A stretch of DNA of 64,000 bases from Methylomonas rosea (GCF_024505055.1 NZ_JANIBL010000018.1:1-64000); one strand, 5' to 3'. Shown: positions 25,346 through 34,033, counted from the stretch's first letter. The notes: generated by a model from the sequence alone, not told the origin. Numbers and translations are program-made.

Positions 25346-27508
25346 TTATTTGCCGTCCAATACGAAAATCCCATCCCATTCCAACGGAGCTAATTCGCAG
25401 TATGCCAACGTTTTTTGCAGATAAAAATGGCTGGGGCCGTCGTTGGCGTCGATAGCGAGTGCCGCTTGAAATAGTCGGGCTGCTTCCGTCCATAAGCCTT
25501 GCTGGAAGGCTGCCAGGCCGTCGGCAAAGATGCGATGTACTTCGTTAGGCTGGGTATCGCTGCCGTGCTTGAGTCCGACGATTTCTACTAGCGTCACCGG
25601 CTCAGTGCGGCCGACCACGCGAAAGGTGCCTACCGGCCGGGAGACGATGTCGTCCAAATCGGCGGCGATGCTGTGCGATGCTAAAATCCGCGTGCCTAAG
25701 TACTTGTTCACGCCTTGAATCCGCGAGGCGGTGTTGACGGTATCGCCGATGGCTCGGTAATGGCTGGATGTGCCGGCGTCCAGGCTACCCAGGGTTAGTT
25801 CGCCTTCATGCAAGCCGATGCTGGTGGCAAGCGCTTCCTGGCTGGAGGATAGATTGAACGACGCCACCGCCGCAGCCATTTCCAGTGCGGCCAAACAGGC
25901 GGCGCGGCGCTGGTTGCTTACCGGCGCATCGAACCACACCGCCATCATCGCGTCGCCGGTGACATCGGCGATCACACCGTCGTGCGACACTACCGGATGG
26001 CCTAGCACTTGGTAATAGGTATTCAATAACTCCCACATTTCCCGAGGCGAGTGTTGGGCGGCGATGGTGGTATAGCCTTCGATGTCGGTAGCCAGACATA
26101 AACCGGAAACATCTTTTTCACTTCTAGCGATGCCGGCGTTAGCGGTTTCCGTCCATTGCCCAGGCGCTGCGGGCAACATGCCGACCCATTGCGGAAACAC
26201 TCTACTGACGAATTCAAGTATCCGCCCGCGTTCGCACATTAAGTCGTAGCGCGACCAAGCCAAGCTCAGCAGCCAGGACAGTGGCAATTGCATGAATAAC
26301 GGCCCGGCGACCGGCAACCACCAATGGTGCTGGCCGAACAAGCAGACAGCCGAGCCGGCATACGCCGAGGCAAAGACCAGACTGAGGACAATGCCGGGCC
26401 AACCGGTAAAACTGACCAGCAACAGGGCGATAAGTAAGCCGAATACGCTTGATACTAACCAGCCCGCCGCAGGTATTTCGATAAAACTATTTTCCAGCAA
26501 GTTGGCGAACTGCGTGGCCATGATCTCTACGCCGGCCATTTTGCCGGTGTGCGAGTCGGAATAGGGGGTTGGAAAAAAGTCGGATTTACCCGGCGAGAAT
26601 TGGCGGTTGGCGCGGCCGACAAAAACCACTTTGCCTTGCAAGTCTTCGACCTTGCCTTCGTAAACATCGGCGTAGGATTCCATTCTGAGCGTGCGCGGCG
26701 GGCCGTAGTAATTTAGGTAGCGGCTGTCGCCTTCGCAGATCAATTTCTTGGCACGGTTGTCCAGCTTAGGTGAGTTTACACACGTTCGCCGTTGCGCAGT
26801 CAACCAAACCGATAAGGGCTGTTCATCGGGATTATCGCTGCTGGCTTGTTGGTAATAAAACCATGCCAAGACCGGTAGACTGGGTGCTTCGGCAAGCGCA
26901 TCGTAAAAGGTCCAGGACTCGCGGATAGGGTTATTTTCCGAGTCGTTAATCAGATAAAACGGTGCGCTATCCAGCGCCGCCTGGGCAATTGCCGGTATTG
27001 GTGACAGTTTGCGCATGACTACCAGTTGCTCGGATAAGCTTGTCGCTGGTTCGCCTTCGCGGGAAATGGCGGGCATTTTATTGCGGTCCGAACATTCTTC
27101 CCGTCCGTAAAAGTCCTCGACACCTCGGCGAAATTTTTGCACGCATTCATTGATCAAGACCTTGCCGGCAGCACGCATTGCATCAGCCAGCATTGGGTCT
27201 ACGCTGGGATTCGAGGCAATAAATTGCAGATCGAACACGATCAAACTCGCGCCTTGGCGATTCAATTGGTCAAGCAGTTTTGCATGAAACTCGCGCCAGC
27301 GAGTCAAGTCTTGACCCACGCCCAAGCGAGTCTCGGATGCTTCGTCCATCGCGACAATTACCACTTGCTCGGGTGGTGTTTGCGTGCCACGGATTTTGAA
27401 TAAGGTGTCCAAACCCAGTCTGCTTTCTGTATCGAAACCTAAATCTACCAGCGTACTTAGTAAAAACCCCAGAACGGTGACAACGGTGATGCGTAACGGA
27501 CGGGCCAT
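25346..27508 (-). CDS. CHASE2-domain class III adenylate/guanylate cyclase
   Basis: 720 residues. An N-terminal membrane anchor (about 7-22) and a periplasmic CHASE2 sensor (about 30-330), then three membrane helices (about 347-415), a cytoplasmic class III cyclase domain (about 465-620) and a short TPR-like C-terminus (about 660-705). Metal ligands D475 (ATDIEGY) and D519 (TGDAMMAVW) and transition-state residues N592 and R596 (GDTVNTASRIQG) are present, so it should be active. The position that usually helps choose ATP over GTP reads Arg (HYRAIGD), so base preference is unclear. It would convert an envelope signal into cAMP or cGMP, plausibly read by the Crp-type protein encoded at 31851. 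Last gene of a minus-strand cluster. Confidence 0.9.
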   Translation of the reverse strand: MARPLRITVVTVLGFLLSTLVDLGFDTESRLGLDTLFKIRGTQTPPEQVVIVAMDEASETRLGVGQDLTRWREFHAKLLDQLNRQGASLIVFDLQFIASNPSVDPMLADAMRAAGKVLINECVQKFRRGVEDFYGREECSDRNKMPAISREGEPATSLSEQLVVMRKLSPIPAIAQAALDSAPFYLINDSENNPIRESWTFYDALAEAPSLPVLAWFYYQQASSDNPDEQPLSVWLTAQRRTCVNSPKLDNRAKKLICEGDSRYLNYYGPPRTLRMESYADVYEGKVEDLQGKVVFVGRANRQFSPGKSDFFPTPYSDSHTGKMAGVEIMATQFANLLENSFIEIPAAGWLVSSVFGLLIALLLVSFTGWPGIVLSLVFASAYAGSAVCLFGQHHWWLPVAGPLFMQLPLSWLLSLAWSRYDLMCERGRILEFVSRVFPQWVGMLPAAPGQWTETANAGIARSEKDVSGLCLATDIEGYTTIAAQHSPREMWELLNTYYQVLGHPVVSHDGVIADVTGDAMMAVWFDAPVSNQRRAACLAALEMAAAVASFNLSSSQEALATSIGLHEGELTLGSLDAGTSSHYRAIGDTVNTASRIQGVNKYLGTRILASHSIAADLDDIVSRPVGTFRVVGRTEPVTLVEIVGLKHGSDTQPNEVHRIFADGLAAFQQGLWTEAARLFQAALAIDANDGPSHFYLQKTLAYCELAPLEWDGIFVLDGK

Positions 27509-27555
27509 AAGGAGTTTGCCAGTCGTGGTATAGGAGGATTAATCAATCTGAGTAC

Positions 27556-27580
27556 GGTGGGACGCACATGCGAGCCCACC
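27556..27580. terminator. Hairpin between the lipoprotein gene and the cyclase gene
   Basis: GGTGGG/CCCACC arms with an inner CGCA/TGCG stem. It lies about 50 bases upstream of the cyclase ATG and downstream of the lipoprotein stop on the minus strand. There is no T-tract; it may be a weak terminator or part of the cyclase leader. Confidence 0.3.
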
Positions 27581-27728
27581 AATATTCATTACATGAGTTG
27601 AACATGTTGCTATATTGGACTATCAATCTGTATTTTTCCTAATATAGAAAATATATTTGATGTATCCAATAAATTTCAAATGCTAACTTCAATATTTTGG
27701 GGCAGTCATTGCTAAATGTTAATTTATT

Positions 27729-28208
27729 TTATTCAAACGCAGCGTCGATTTGTTCTTGTGTATAACATGTTTCGTATTGCTGACCATTTAGAAAGAAGGT
27801 ATTACAGAATGAACCTTCGAATACGGCTTTTACCGAGACAAAGAATTTTGCCCTAATTTCTTTATTATTTTTGACGATTACTCCATCGATAGGTTTATCA
27901 ATTTTTAATGCATTTAACACTGCTTCGTCGACGCTACCAATGCGAGTATCGCAAGCTTGGCCTCCGGCTTTGTCGGCTGCGGATTGGATGCACGGCTTGA
28001 CTTCTTTGCCGGTTAGCGAATCTACCACAACAAATTGATTGGTTTTAAAATTAATGCCTTCAGCCAATATCGCTGTCTGTTTGACTAGAGTAGGCACCGA
28101 TGAATTTTGTTTTATTGGTTTTGGTGGAAGGTTTGATTCATTTTTTTTATCGCACGCAATAATTAAAGTACTCATCAATAAAATGGTCGCCGCTTGCATT
28201 TTTTTCAT
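27729..28208 (-). CDS. Putative lipoprotein, 159 aa, unknown
   Basis: 159 residues. Signal with lipobox LIIAC (Cys19) followed by D, which in gammaproteobacteria favours retention in the inner membrane. The mature part has two cysteine pairs, KPCIQSAADKAGGQAC and FCNTFFLNGQQYETC, which probably form disulfides. AGGAGAAC precedes the ATG. No family recognised. It lies between the CHASE2 cyclase and the FecR-TPR-barrel genes on the same strand, with a 49-base gap to the latter, so it may be a periplasmic partner of either. The DNA is more AT-rich than its neighbours, which could mean later insertion. Confidence 0.65.
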   Translation of the reverse strand: MKKMQAATILLMSTLIIACDKKNESNLPPKPIKQNSSVPTLVKQTAILAEGINFKTNQFVVVDSLTGKEVKPCIQSAADKAGGQACDTRIGSVDEAVLNALKIDKPIDGVIVKNNKEIRAKFFVSVKAVFEGSFCNTFFLNGQQYETCYTQEQIDAAFE

Positions 28209-28257
28209 TATAGTTCTCCTGTTTTAACAAAAATCCTGGTTGGAAATAGCCGCCAAA

Positions 28258-31200
28258 TTAATAAAATAAGCTCAATTTGACGAACAATTGCCGCTCAGGG
28301 ATAAAAGGGCTAAGTTGGGGGCCGCTGGCGTCGAATACGCTTTGGTAAACAAAGTTGTTGTCGAACAGATTACGGCCTTCCAACGCTAGCGTGCCCAATC
28401 TATTGGGAAGGCGATAGCCCAGCAGGGCATCGAAAACCCAAAAACTCTCGCTGTCACCTGTAAATCTGGGGGCATTAGCGGGAAGGCCGGCTAAAAGCCT
28501 ACTCGATGTGGTGTGCTGATCTACAAAAGTGCCGGACAACTTAGCGAAAAGACCTGAGGTATGAAACAGGTTAATGGACAAAGGCACCTGGTGCGACGCG
28601 ACACTACGCGGATTCGAGGGGTCTAGGTTGTTCGCGAATTCACGTTTGAATTTCTCGAAGCGGTATTCACTTTTTAATGTTAGCCAATCGGTAGGTGACC
28701 AATAAAGATAAGCTAAATGCGCCGCTTCATTTCGAGTAAATAGAGATGTGCTATTGGGAACTGTACCAGCAACCGATTGTTGGCTATCTCGCCAGCTAAC
28801 TTCGCCGCCTATAAACAGATTTTTCATAGGATTGTAATCAATCCCCGTTGCATATTGCCAGCTGGAAGCACCGTTACTTTCGTCATAAAACTGAGTGAAA
28901 CCGGCGATCTGGGTAGGCTCTATGGTTTGATTATTTGCTAATGGTCTTTTGATGCTTCGAAACGCCGCAGCTCGGAGTATCAGATTTTGGGTTGGGTTCC
29001 AAATAACACCAAGTTTTGGGTTTAGTTGATATTTTTTTAATGCGGGGTCTTCGTATGAATCGTAACTAAGGCCCAGCGTGGTAGTTAAGTTGCTTAATAT
29101 ATTATATTTCAGGTAACTATAAATATTGAAATACTCGGTTTGACGTTCACCAATAGTTGAGTACGTAAAGAGCGGGCTGCTGATGAGATTAAAAGGTGAA
29201 AGCTGACGGCGTGTCAGGCTACTTAGTAGGGTGTCATCATCAGCATTAATATAACCGGCACCGCTGGTTATATCGAATTTTTCAGAATTAAATATATATT
29301 GGAATTCGCTTTGATAGCTTTTGACTTCTGATTCATTGTATGTGAACTGATTTAAAGGAATAGGCCTACCAAAACTGAGAATATTAAATTGTGAAAGGTC
29401 GTTTATACTATTTTTGCGGCTGGTATAAAAAGAAGAAAAAAGTAAGTCTTGATGGTTGTCTATTCGGTAATGTCCACCCACTCGAACGGTGTCTTGTTCT
29501 ATTGCTTGTCGCTGGTTTAGCGCTTGTGTGCCATTTAAGCGAAATGGCGTATCCCCACTTCGAACATCTTCTGTCTTTAACTCCACCTGAACATTCAAAT
29601 CCTGAGTAATGGCATATTGGGCAAATGCATCGTAAATGTCTTGTTTGTAATCGTCGTTTTGCCGAAAACCGTCGGTTTGATAATGAAATTGCCCAAAACT
29701 CATCGACAGTTTGTCGTACACGCCCGAGACGATGGCATTATCGGTAAGGGTGTTGCGGCTGCCGTACGCGCCGTTTAAAACCATATGCGCGCCGTTGCCG
29801 GTGTACAAGGAATCGTACTCGTTGACCGATAAGCTGCCCGGCCCCGTACTGTTCAGAATGCCGATATTTTCGCCGGTCAGTTGCGGCTGTACCGGGGTGA
29901 TATTAATGGGTTGCAGCAACTGGGCCTGCAACAGTTCACTGGCGCGGGCGACGCGGTAGCGCGGTTGACCGACGTAAGCATCCGAGAGAAAACGATGCGC
30001 GGATGGATCGGTGGCATCGTGGCCCAAAGACTTCCAGGCTTCCTTTAAGGCCACCCGGCCAAAACCCAGGTCGTTATAGATACGTGCCAAGTTGGCGGTG
30101 CGCGCGGCAACGTCTTCGTCCAGCAGCAGTTTCGAACGGTATACGCCACGGTTTTCGTTCAGTTCTATCGACTGTTGCATATCCCGCAGCGCTTCGACCG
30201 GACGATTCAAGGATTGCTTGCGTAGTGCATCGTAAAAATACGGCGTGGGGTCTTTCGGATCGTGTTGTTTCGCCAGGTCGAATTGATCTCCGGCCAACGC
30301 CGGGCGTTTTTCTTCGTAATAGGCTTTACCCAGATAGCTGCGTAACAATGAATTATTCGGGTCCAGAATGGCGGCGATTTCCAGATCGCGGCGGCCGGCT
30401 TCCAGGTCGCCGCTGCGGATTTTCGTTAGACCTAAACCCAGTCTCGGTAGTGGCGCGGTAGAATCAAGTTGTACGGCAGATTCGAAATGCCGCAAGGCTA
30501 GAGCGGTATCCACTCTGAATAATTGTGAAAAGCCCTGCACGGTTTGGGTTCTTTCCAGATTGGGGTCCAACATAAAAGCCTTGGTTGCCGATTCTGCGCT
30601 TTCAGTGCGCAAGCCCAGGGCCAATTGCAGTTCGGACAGCCGCGCCCAAGTCATCGCATCGTTAGGTGAGAGCTGACTGGCATGCTGTGCGGCTGCGAGG
30701 GCTTTCTCCAGTTCGAATTCGGCTTGCAGGCAGTACGATAATGCTGAGTAAGCAACCGCTGATTGCGGATTTGCCGTCACCGCACGCTCGGCCAGATTCA
30801 GCGCGTCCGCTTTGCGATTTTGGGTTAGCACCAGAATGCTTTCCAGCGCCAAAGCGTCCGCGTCATTCGTATTGCCGGAGCGCAAGGTTTGAATATCCTG
30901 CATCGCTAACTGGCTTTGCCCGGCTGACAGTCTGATTGCCGCGCGGGCTTTCAAAAACTCTGAAGACTGTTCAGCCGGCGGCGTCCGGTCCAAAGCGCTT
31001 AGTGCCAAATTGACCCGGCCTTGCCGATAATTCTGAATCGCGGCTCGTAGAGCAGGTGTTGTAACTGGCTCGGACTCTGAGTAAGGCAATAGTGGCGGGT
31101 AATACAAGGCCCAATTCACCGCATCGGCGGGTTTAAGGTCGATTCGCGCGCGTGGGGCCTGACCCAACAAGGTTTGCCCGGCTTCTCCGGCTTTTAGATG

Positions 31201-31698
31201 AATGTCGCCATAGGTATTGAAAAAGCGCACGGCGCCTTCGTAAACCCATAATTCCGCGCTGGCATCGTCGGCGCGTAACGCAAACTCGGTACCTTCCGGC
31301 CCGGCGTTAGCAATCGGAGTGGTGATTTGTAACTGCTTGGGGGTGCGGCTGATGAAATGGACAAAGCCTTTCAGCAAATCCACCAATGTCGCTTGATTGG
31401 GGGCGATACCGTTTAAAGTGAGTACAGTGCCCTCGGCAAGGCGCAGAGTGATGCCATTGGGTAGCAATAAAGATGCGCGGCTATAGGCTTCGACCCGGAT
31501 TCGACTGCCTTCGCAAAGGGTTTGCTCGAGTTGCGCCGGTTGCCATTGTCCCTTAGTGCCGACGTCGTAAAACAAGCTGCCTTGCAGCGAAACCAGTTTG
31601 GCGGCTTTTTCTACGCTACAGCTTGCCGCAGTCGCATCGGTTTCCGCCAAACACATTGGCGCAAATAAAACCATGAAGCAAATCACAAGGCAGCGCAT
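28258..31698 (-). CDS. FecR-TPR-outer membrane beta-barrel fusion protein
   Basis: 1146 residues with a signal peptide (about 1-18). A FecR-type domain (about 30-200) carries the recurring GTKGQWQPAQLEQTL and PNGITLRLAEGTVLTLNG segments. A long TPR superhelix (about 210-600) follows, with repeats such as ALNLAERAVTANPQSAVAYS and ALAAAQHASQLSPNDAMTWA. The last 530 residues alternate short amphipathic strands rich in aromatics, Asn and Ser and end in an outer-membrane C-terminal signature (LFVKLSLFY), as in TonB-dependent receptor barrels; I see no plug domain or TonB box. It is probably an outer-membrane protein whose FecR-TPR part works in the periplasm. Its ligand and role are unknown. The cyclase, lipoprotein and Crp-type gene lie on the same strand. 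Confidence 0.8.
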   Translation of the reverse strand: MRCLVICFMVLFAPMCLAETDATAASCSVEKAAKLVSLQGSLFYDVGTKGQWQPAQLEQTLCEGSRIRVEAYSRASLLLPNGITLRLAEGTVLTLNGIAPNQATLVDLLKGFVHFISRTPKQLQITTPIANAGPEGTEFALRADDASAELWVYEGAVRFFNTYGDIHLKAGEAGQTLLGQAPRARIDLKPADAVNWALYYPPLLPYSESEPVTTPALRAAIQNYRQGRVNLALSALDRTPPAEQSSEFLKARAAIRLSAGQSQLAMQDIQTLRSGNTNDADALALESILVLTQNRKADALNLAERAVTANPQSAVAYSALSYCLQAEFELEKALAAAQHASQLSPNDAMTWARLSELQLALGLRTESAESATKAFMLDPNLERTQTVQGFSQLFRVDTALALRHFESAVQLDSTAPLPRLGLGLTKIRSGDLEAGRRDLEIAAILDPNNSLLRSYLGKAYYEEKRPALAGDQFDLAKQHDPKDPTPYFYDALRKQSLNRPVEALRDMQQSIELNENRGVYRSKLLLDEDVAARTANLARIYNDLGFGRVALKEAWKSLGHDATDPSAHRFLSDAYVGQPRYRVARASELLQAQLLQPINITPVQPQLTGENIGILNSTGPGSLSVNEYDSLYTGNGAHMVLNGAYGSRNTLTDNAIVSGVYDKLSMSFGQFHYQTDGFRQNDDYKQDIYDAFAQYAITQDLNVQVELKTEDVRSGDTPFRLNGTQALNQRQAIEQDTVRVGGHYRIDNHQDLLFSSFYTSRKNSINDLSQFNILSFGRPIPLNQFTYNESEVKSYQSEFQYIFNSEKFDITSGAGYINADDDTLLSSLTRRQLSPFNLISSPLFTYSTIGERQTEYFNIYSYLKYNILSNLTTTLGLSYDSYEDPALKKYQLNPKLGVIWNPTQNLILRAAAFRSIKRPLANNQTIEPTQIAGFTQFYDESNGASSWQYATGIDYNPMKNLFIGGEVSWRDSQQSVAGTVPNSTSLFTRNEAAHLAYLYWSPTDWLTLKSEYRFEKFKREFANNLDPSNPRSVASHQVPLSINLFHTSGLFAKLSGTFVDQHTTSSRLLAGLPANAPRFTGDSESFWVFDALLGYRLPNRLGTLALEGRNLFDNNFVYQSVFDASGPQLSPFIPERQLFVKLSLFY

Positions 31699-31850
31699 TT
31701 TATCTCCGGAAGATGTTTTTTCTGGATGATAAAGTCTGAAACCCTAACTGATCAAGGTAATAATTAACTTTGGCTTAGATTTTTTGGTTTTTGTCAATTG
31801 ACCCAATGTGCAGTAGCGATGATGCGTTGTCGACAATCGCTATACACAGC

Positions 31851-32516
31851 TCACCATGAGGCCGGCGGGGTGGTTTCGATTCTGAGGGTTTTTTCGTCGA
31901 CGCTGATGTAACCGCCTTTGGTCAGTTCTTTCATCACCTTGTTAATCATTTCCCGAGACGACCCTACCATGGTCGCCAGCTCTTGCTGGGTCGGGCGGTT
32001 ATGAATGACATAGACATCGCCTTCTTTTTCCGCCATGTCTTGCAGCACCTTAATGGTACGTTCGTAAACATTCGACAAAGCCATTTGTTTGACTTTCTCG
32101 GTCAGGAATCTGACTTTTTCCGATAATACTTTGAGTAAGGCAATCGCCGCATCGGGGTGTAGCTTCAACCAGTGGATGAAATCGGTTTTGGCGATGACCG
32201 CGCAGACGGTTTTTTCCTGGGCTTCCACTGCGGCGGAGCGTGGTTCGTCGCTCAGCAAGGCCAGTTCGCCGAAATACGAGCCGGCTTCCTGAATCAATAA
32301 GGTCACTTCCTTGTCTTTGTCGTTACTGCCGAACACCCGTACCTTACCGGACAAAATGACGTACAGCGAACTGGTTTGATCGCCCTCGGCGATGATCATC
32401 GCCTTTTTTGGGAATTTAATGACCTTGGCCCTGGATACCAAGGCTTGCAGGGCATCCTCGGGCAAATCGGCGAGAAAAGGGATGTGGTTAAGACTGGCGA
32501 TGACTTCTGCTTGCAT
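31851..32516 (-). CDS. Crp/Fnr family transcriptional regulator with cAMP-type binding pocket
   Basis: 221 residues. A cyclic-nucleotide-binding domain (about 5-120) has the phosphate-binding cassette FGELALLSDEPRSAAV (82-97) with E84, R93 and S94 in the places used for cAMP by E. coli CRP. A long dimerisation helix (about 118-145) leads to an Hth_Crp domain (about 150-212) with the recognition helix in TMVGSSREMINKVMKEL. There are no Fnr-type cysteines. It should bind DNA as a cAMP-activated dimer. A CRP-like palindrome sits about 100 bases upstream of its own start, suggesting autoregulation. The upstream neighbour of the FecR fusion gene, it is separated from it by 150 bases. Confidence 0.9.
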   Translation of the reverse strand: MQAEVIASLNHIPFLADLPEDALQALVSRAKVIKFPKKAMIIAEGDQTSSLYVILSGKVRVFGSNDKDKEVTLLIQEAGSYFGELALLSDEPRSAAVEAQEKTVCAVIAKTDFIHWLKLHPDAAIALLKVLSEKVRFLTEKVKQMALSNVYERTIKVLQDMAEKEGDVYVIHNRPTQQELATMVGSSREMINKVMKELTKGGYISVDEKTLRIETTPPASW

Positions 32517-32610
32517 GATGAGGCTATAAGCGCTGGGTTTAATAAAGTGCCGCCTTCGGTAACGGTCTGTTATGTTTGCAACGCCTCTCGCGATGAGCTT
32601 GCGTGCCGTA

Positions 32611-32626
32611 GGTGAAGTATTTCACA
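32611..32626. promoter_or_regulatory. Predicted CRP-type operator
   Basis: GGTGA-AGTATT-TCACA, nine of ten half-site bases match the TGTGA-N6-TCACA consensus. It lies 95 bases upstream of the crp-like ATG (minus strand) and about 170 bases upstream of the plus-strand frame at 32795, so it could serve both directions. Prediction from consensus only. Confidence 0.5.
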
Positions 32627-32794
32627 CATTTCCAGTCAATTAAATCACAGAGCTGCAACTTTTGCGGGAATAGACTGCGTAAGGTGCCTATGCATGGAGT
32701 TTACGCGGGGTTCCGCACGCCAACTCGCCGCGAACCGGTTTTGCCACCCCAATATATTTCGTGACATTTGCTTGCCCCCGATTTTGAGGCCGAT

Positions 32795-33235
32795 ATGTTT
32801 AACTTCCTTGTTCATCGTCAAGTCCTGTTCATGATGCCGGTGTTTCTGTGCGGCTTCTGGATTGGGCGAGTTGGCTTGCTTGAGTCATGGCCGGCGGCTA
32901 GCTACTCTGAAAGAGGTGTTGCCGATAAGCCGCAAAATGCAGTTGCAGGTAGTGGCGCGTCGTCTTTGGGGAAAGCGCATACCGACGAATCCGCCGGCAA
33001 TTGCGTTGCCGAACTGCAGCGGAAAACCTTTGAACGAACGGATATGCACGACGCTGGGCAACAGTCGCCCGCGCCATCGACACTGGCAGCAGCCGCGACG
33101 CATGTCTTATGGCAAGCGCCGGTTCAGACCGTTGACGGCGACATTGTCATTTCCCTGGAAGCCGCCGGTGTGCCCCAAACAGAGGCGCAAAGCCCGACGG
33201 AAAATATCTTGGGTTTGATCGTTGACGCCAACTAA
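32795..33235 (+). CDS. Hypothetical protein at the head of the peptide-export cluster
   Basis: 146 residues from the ATG at 32795 (the frame opens at a TTG at 32768). A hydrophobic segment at about residues 8-27 (VLFMMPVFLCGFWIGRVGLL) suggests a signal or membrane anchor; the rest is Ala/Ser/Gln-rich and of low complexity, with one cysteine. No family recognised. A 118-residue frame in another register overlaps it, so the call is uncertain. It precedes the leader-peptide genes by about 300 bases, and could be a third unrelated gene or an immunity-type membrane protein. Confidence 0.4.
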   Translation: MFNFLVHRQVLFMMPVFLCGFWIGRVGLLESWPAASYSERGVADKPQNAVAGSGASSLGKAHTDESAGNCVAELQRKTFERTDMHDAGQQSPAPSTLAAAATHVLWQAPVQTVDGDIVISLEAAGVPQTEAQSPTENILGLIVDAN

Positions 33236-33532
33236 CCTGTCCGATCCCTGTTCCTAGCCCATCAACAAGCTGCCCACGTTGCTGAAATCAAGTCTTTCCT
33301 GCCCAGGCAGCATGCAGCTCTCACGCGTTTCAATCCATATCGAATGAAAAACTACCCCTTTTCGCAGTGGAATTTGTCACAGCGTCCCAGGGTGGCGAAC
33401 GCCTAAAGTATCAATACCCGCTCAAGTTCACAAACCGGTAGATGGGGATGCGGCTGGCAAGCAATTTTGTCGGTATCGCAGTCGTTGGGCCGGCGGCGCG
33501 CCGGCTTCATAACTTTATTAAGGAGAAAGACA
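33236..33532 (+). other. Leader region of the double-glycine peptide genes
   Basis: About 300 bases without a supported gene. The last 50 hold a GC-rich hairpin (33489-33505) and a strong AAGGAGAAAG ribosome-binding site for the first peptide gene. I could not place a convincing promoter. Confidence 0.4.
33489..33505 (+). promoter_or_regulatory. GC-rich hairpin upstream of the first leader peptide
   Basis: GCCGGC repeated in inverted fashion around the 5-base loop GGCGC (17 bases), 27 bases before the ATG at 33533. It could be an attenuator, an mRNA-stabilising stem or the terminator of the preceding frame; a T-rich stretch (TTCATAACTTTATT) follows. Confidence 0.4.
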
Positions 33533-33718
33533 ATGTCTCAAAAATCCAAATTCGATCAAGACCTGAAAGTCTTGCAAGCAGAGGATTTAAATCGGGTGTC
33601 CGGCGGCTTGATTGGCCCGGATCAAGATTTAAGCCAATTTCCGCGCAAATTTTGGCCGGTCATCAATCCCGGCGCGTTCAATGTCAAAACCGTTGTGGCC
33701 AATCTCGTCGTGAGATAA
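33533..33718 (+). CDS. Double-glycine leader peptide 1 (bacteriocin-type precursor)
   Basis: 61 residues. The leader (1-25) is hydrophilic and ends LQAEDLNRVSGG, the classical double-glycine site with hydrophobic residues at -4 and -7 type positions, cut by C39 peptidase exporters. The predicted 36-residue core starts LIGPDQDL, is aromatic and Pro-containing (QFPRKFWPVINPGAF) and ends in a hydrophobic V/L/V tail; it has no cysteine, so a disulfide or lanthionine is excluded. Strong AAGGAGAAAG ahead of the ATG. No homologue recognised. It is followed by a second such peptide, and the exporter genes are downstream. Confidence 0.75.
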   Translation: MSQKSKFDQDLKVLQAEDLNRVSGGLIGPDQDLSQFPRKFWPVINPGAFNVKTVVANLVVR

Positions 33719-33747
33719 GGCTTTTTAAATTATTTAGGAGAACTGTC

Positions 33748-34026
33748 ATGTCAAACAAAACTACTCGAATTTCTGCCGATGAATTATCCGCCTTTGCCGC
33801 GCAAGGCATCGAACGCGCTTTACAAGCCCGGGAGGCTGCCGGCGTGGAATTGAATCAGGAGCAACTCGATCAAGTCAGCGGCGGAGCCTCGTTAAGCTTG
33901 GTGTTTAATAAAGGCATTATCGCCGGTGGCCCCTGGTTCGATCAGTTTAGAGGATTGAATAACGTCATAACCAACCCAAGTGCCGGTGGCTTGGGCGGCC
34001 TGCAAGGAGCAACCCAGCTGGGTTGA
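33748..34026 (+). CDS. Double-glycine leader peptide 2 (bacteriocin-type precursor)
   Basis: 92 residues from the ATG at 33748, with TTAGGAGAA ahead. The leader (1-46) is longer than that of peptide 1, with a helical IERALQAREAAG segment, and ends NQEQLDQVSGG. The predicted 46-residue core starts ASLSLVFNKGIIAGG and ends in a Gly-rich GGLGGLQGATQLG, with no cysteine. Such small, Gly-rich, amphipathic cores are typical of unmodified class II bacteriocins, but a signalling peptide is also possible. The leaders of the two peptides agree only around the VSGG site. Confidence 0.75.
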   Translation: MSNKTTRISADELSAFAAQGIERALQAREAAGVELNQEQLDQVSGGASLSLVFNKGIIAGGPWFDQFRGLNNVITNPSAGGLGGLQGATQLG

Positions 34027-34033
34027 TAGTGCC

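Noticed and set aside
25263-25493. 76-residue minus-strand frame with a CxxC end at the 3' end of the cyclase gene
   Set aside because: Most of it overlaps the cyclase gene in another register and no ribosome-binding site is present.
32862-33218. 118-residue frame overlapping the 32795 frame
   Set aside because: No start signal and no recognisable features; the 32795 frame has a hydrophobic segment and was preferred, though weakly.
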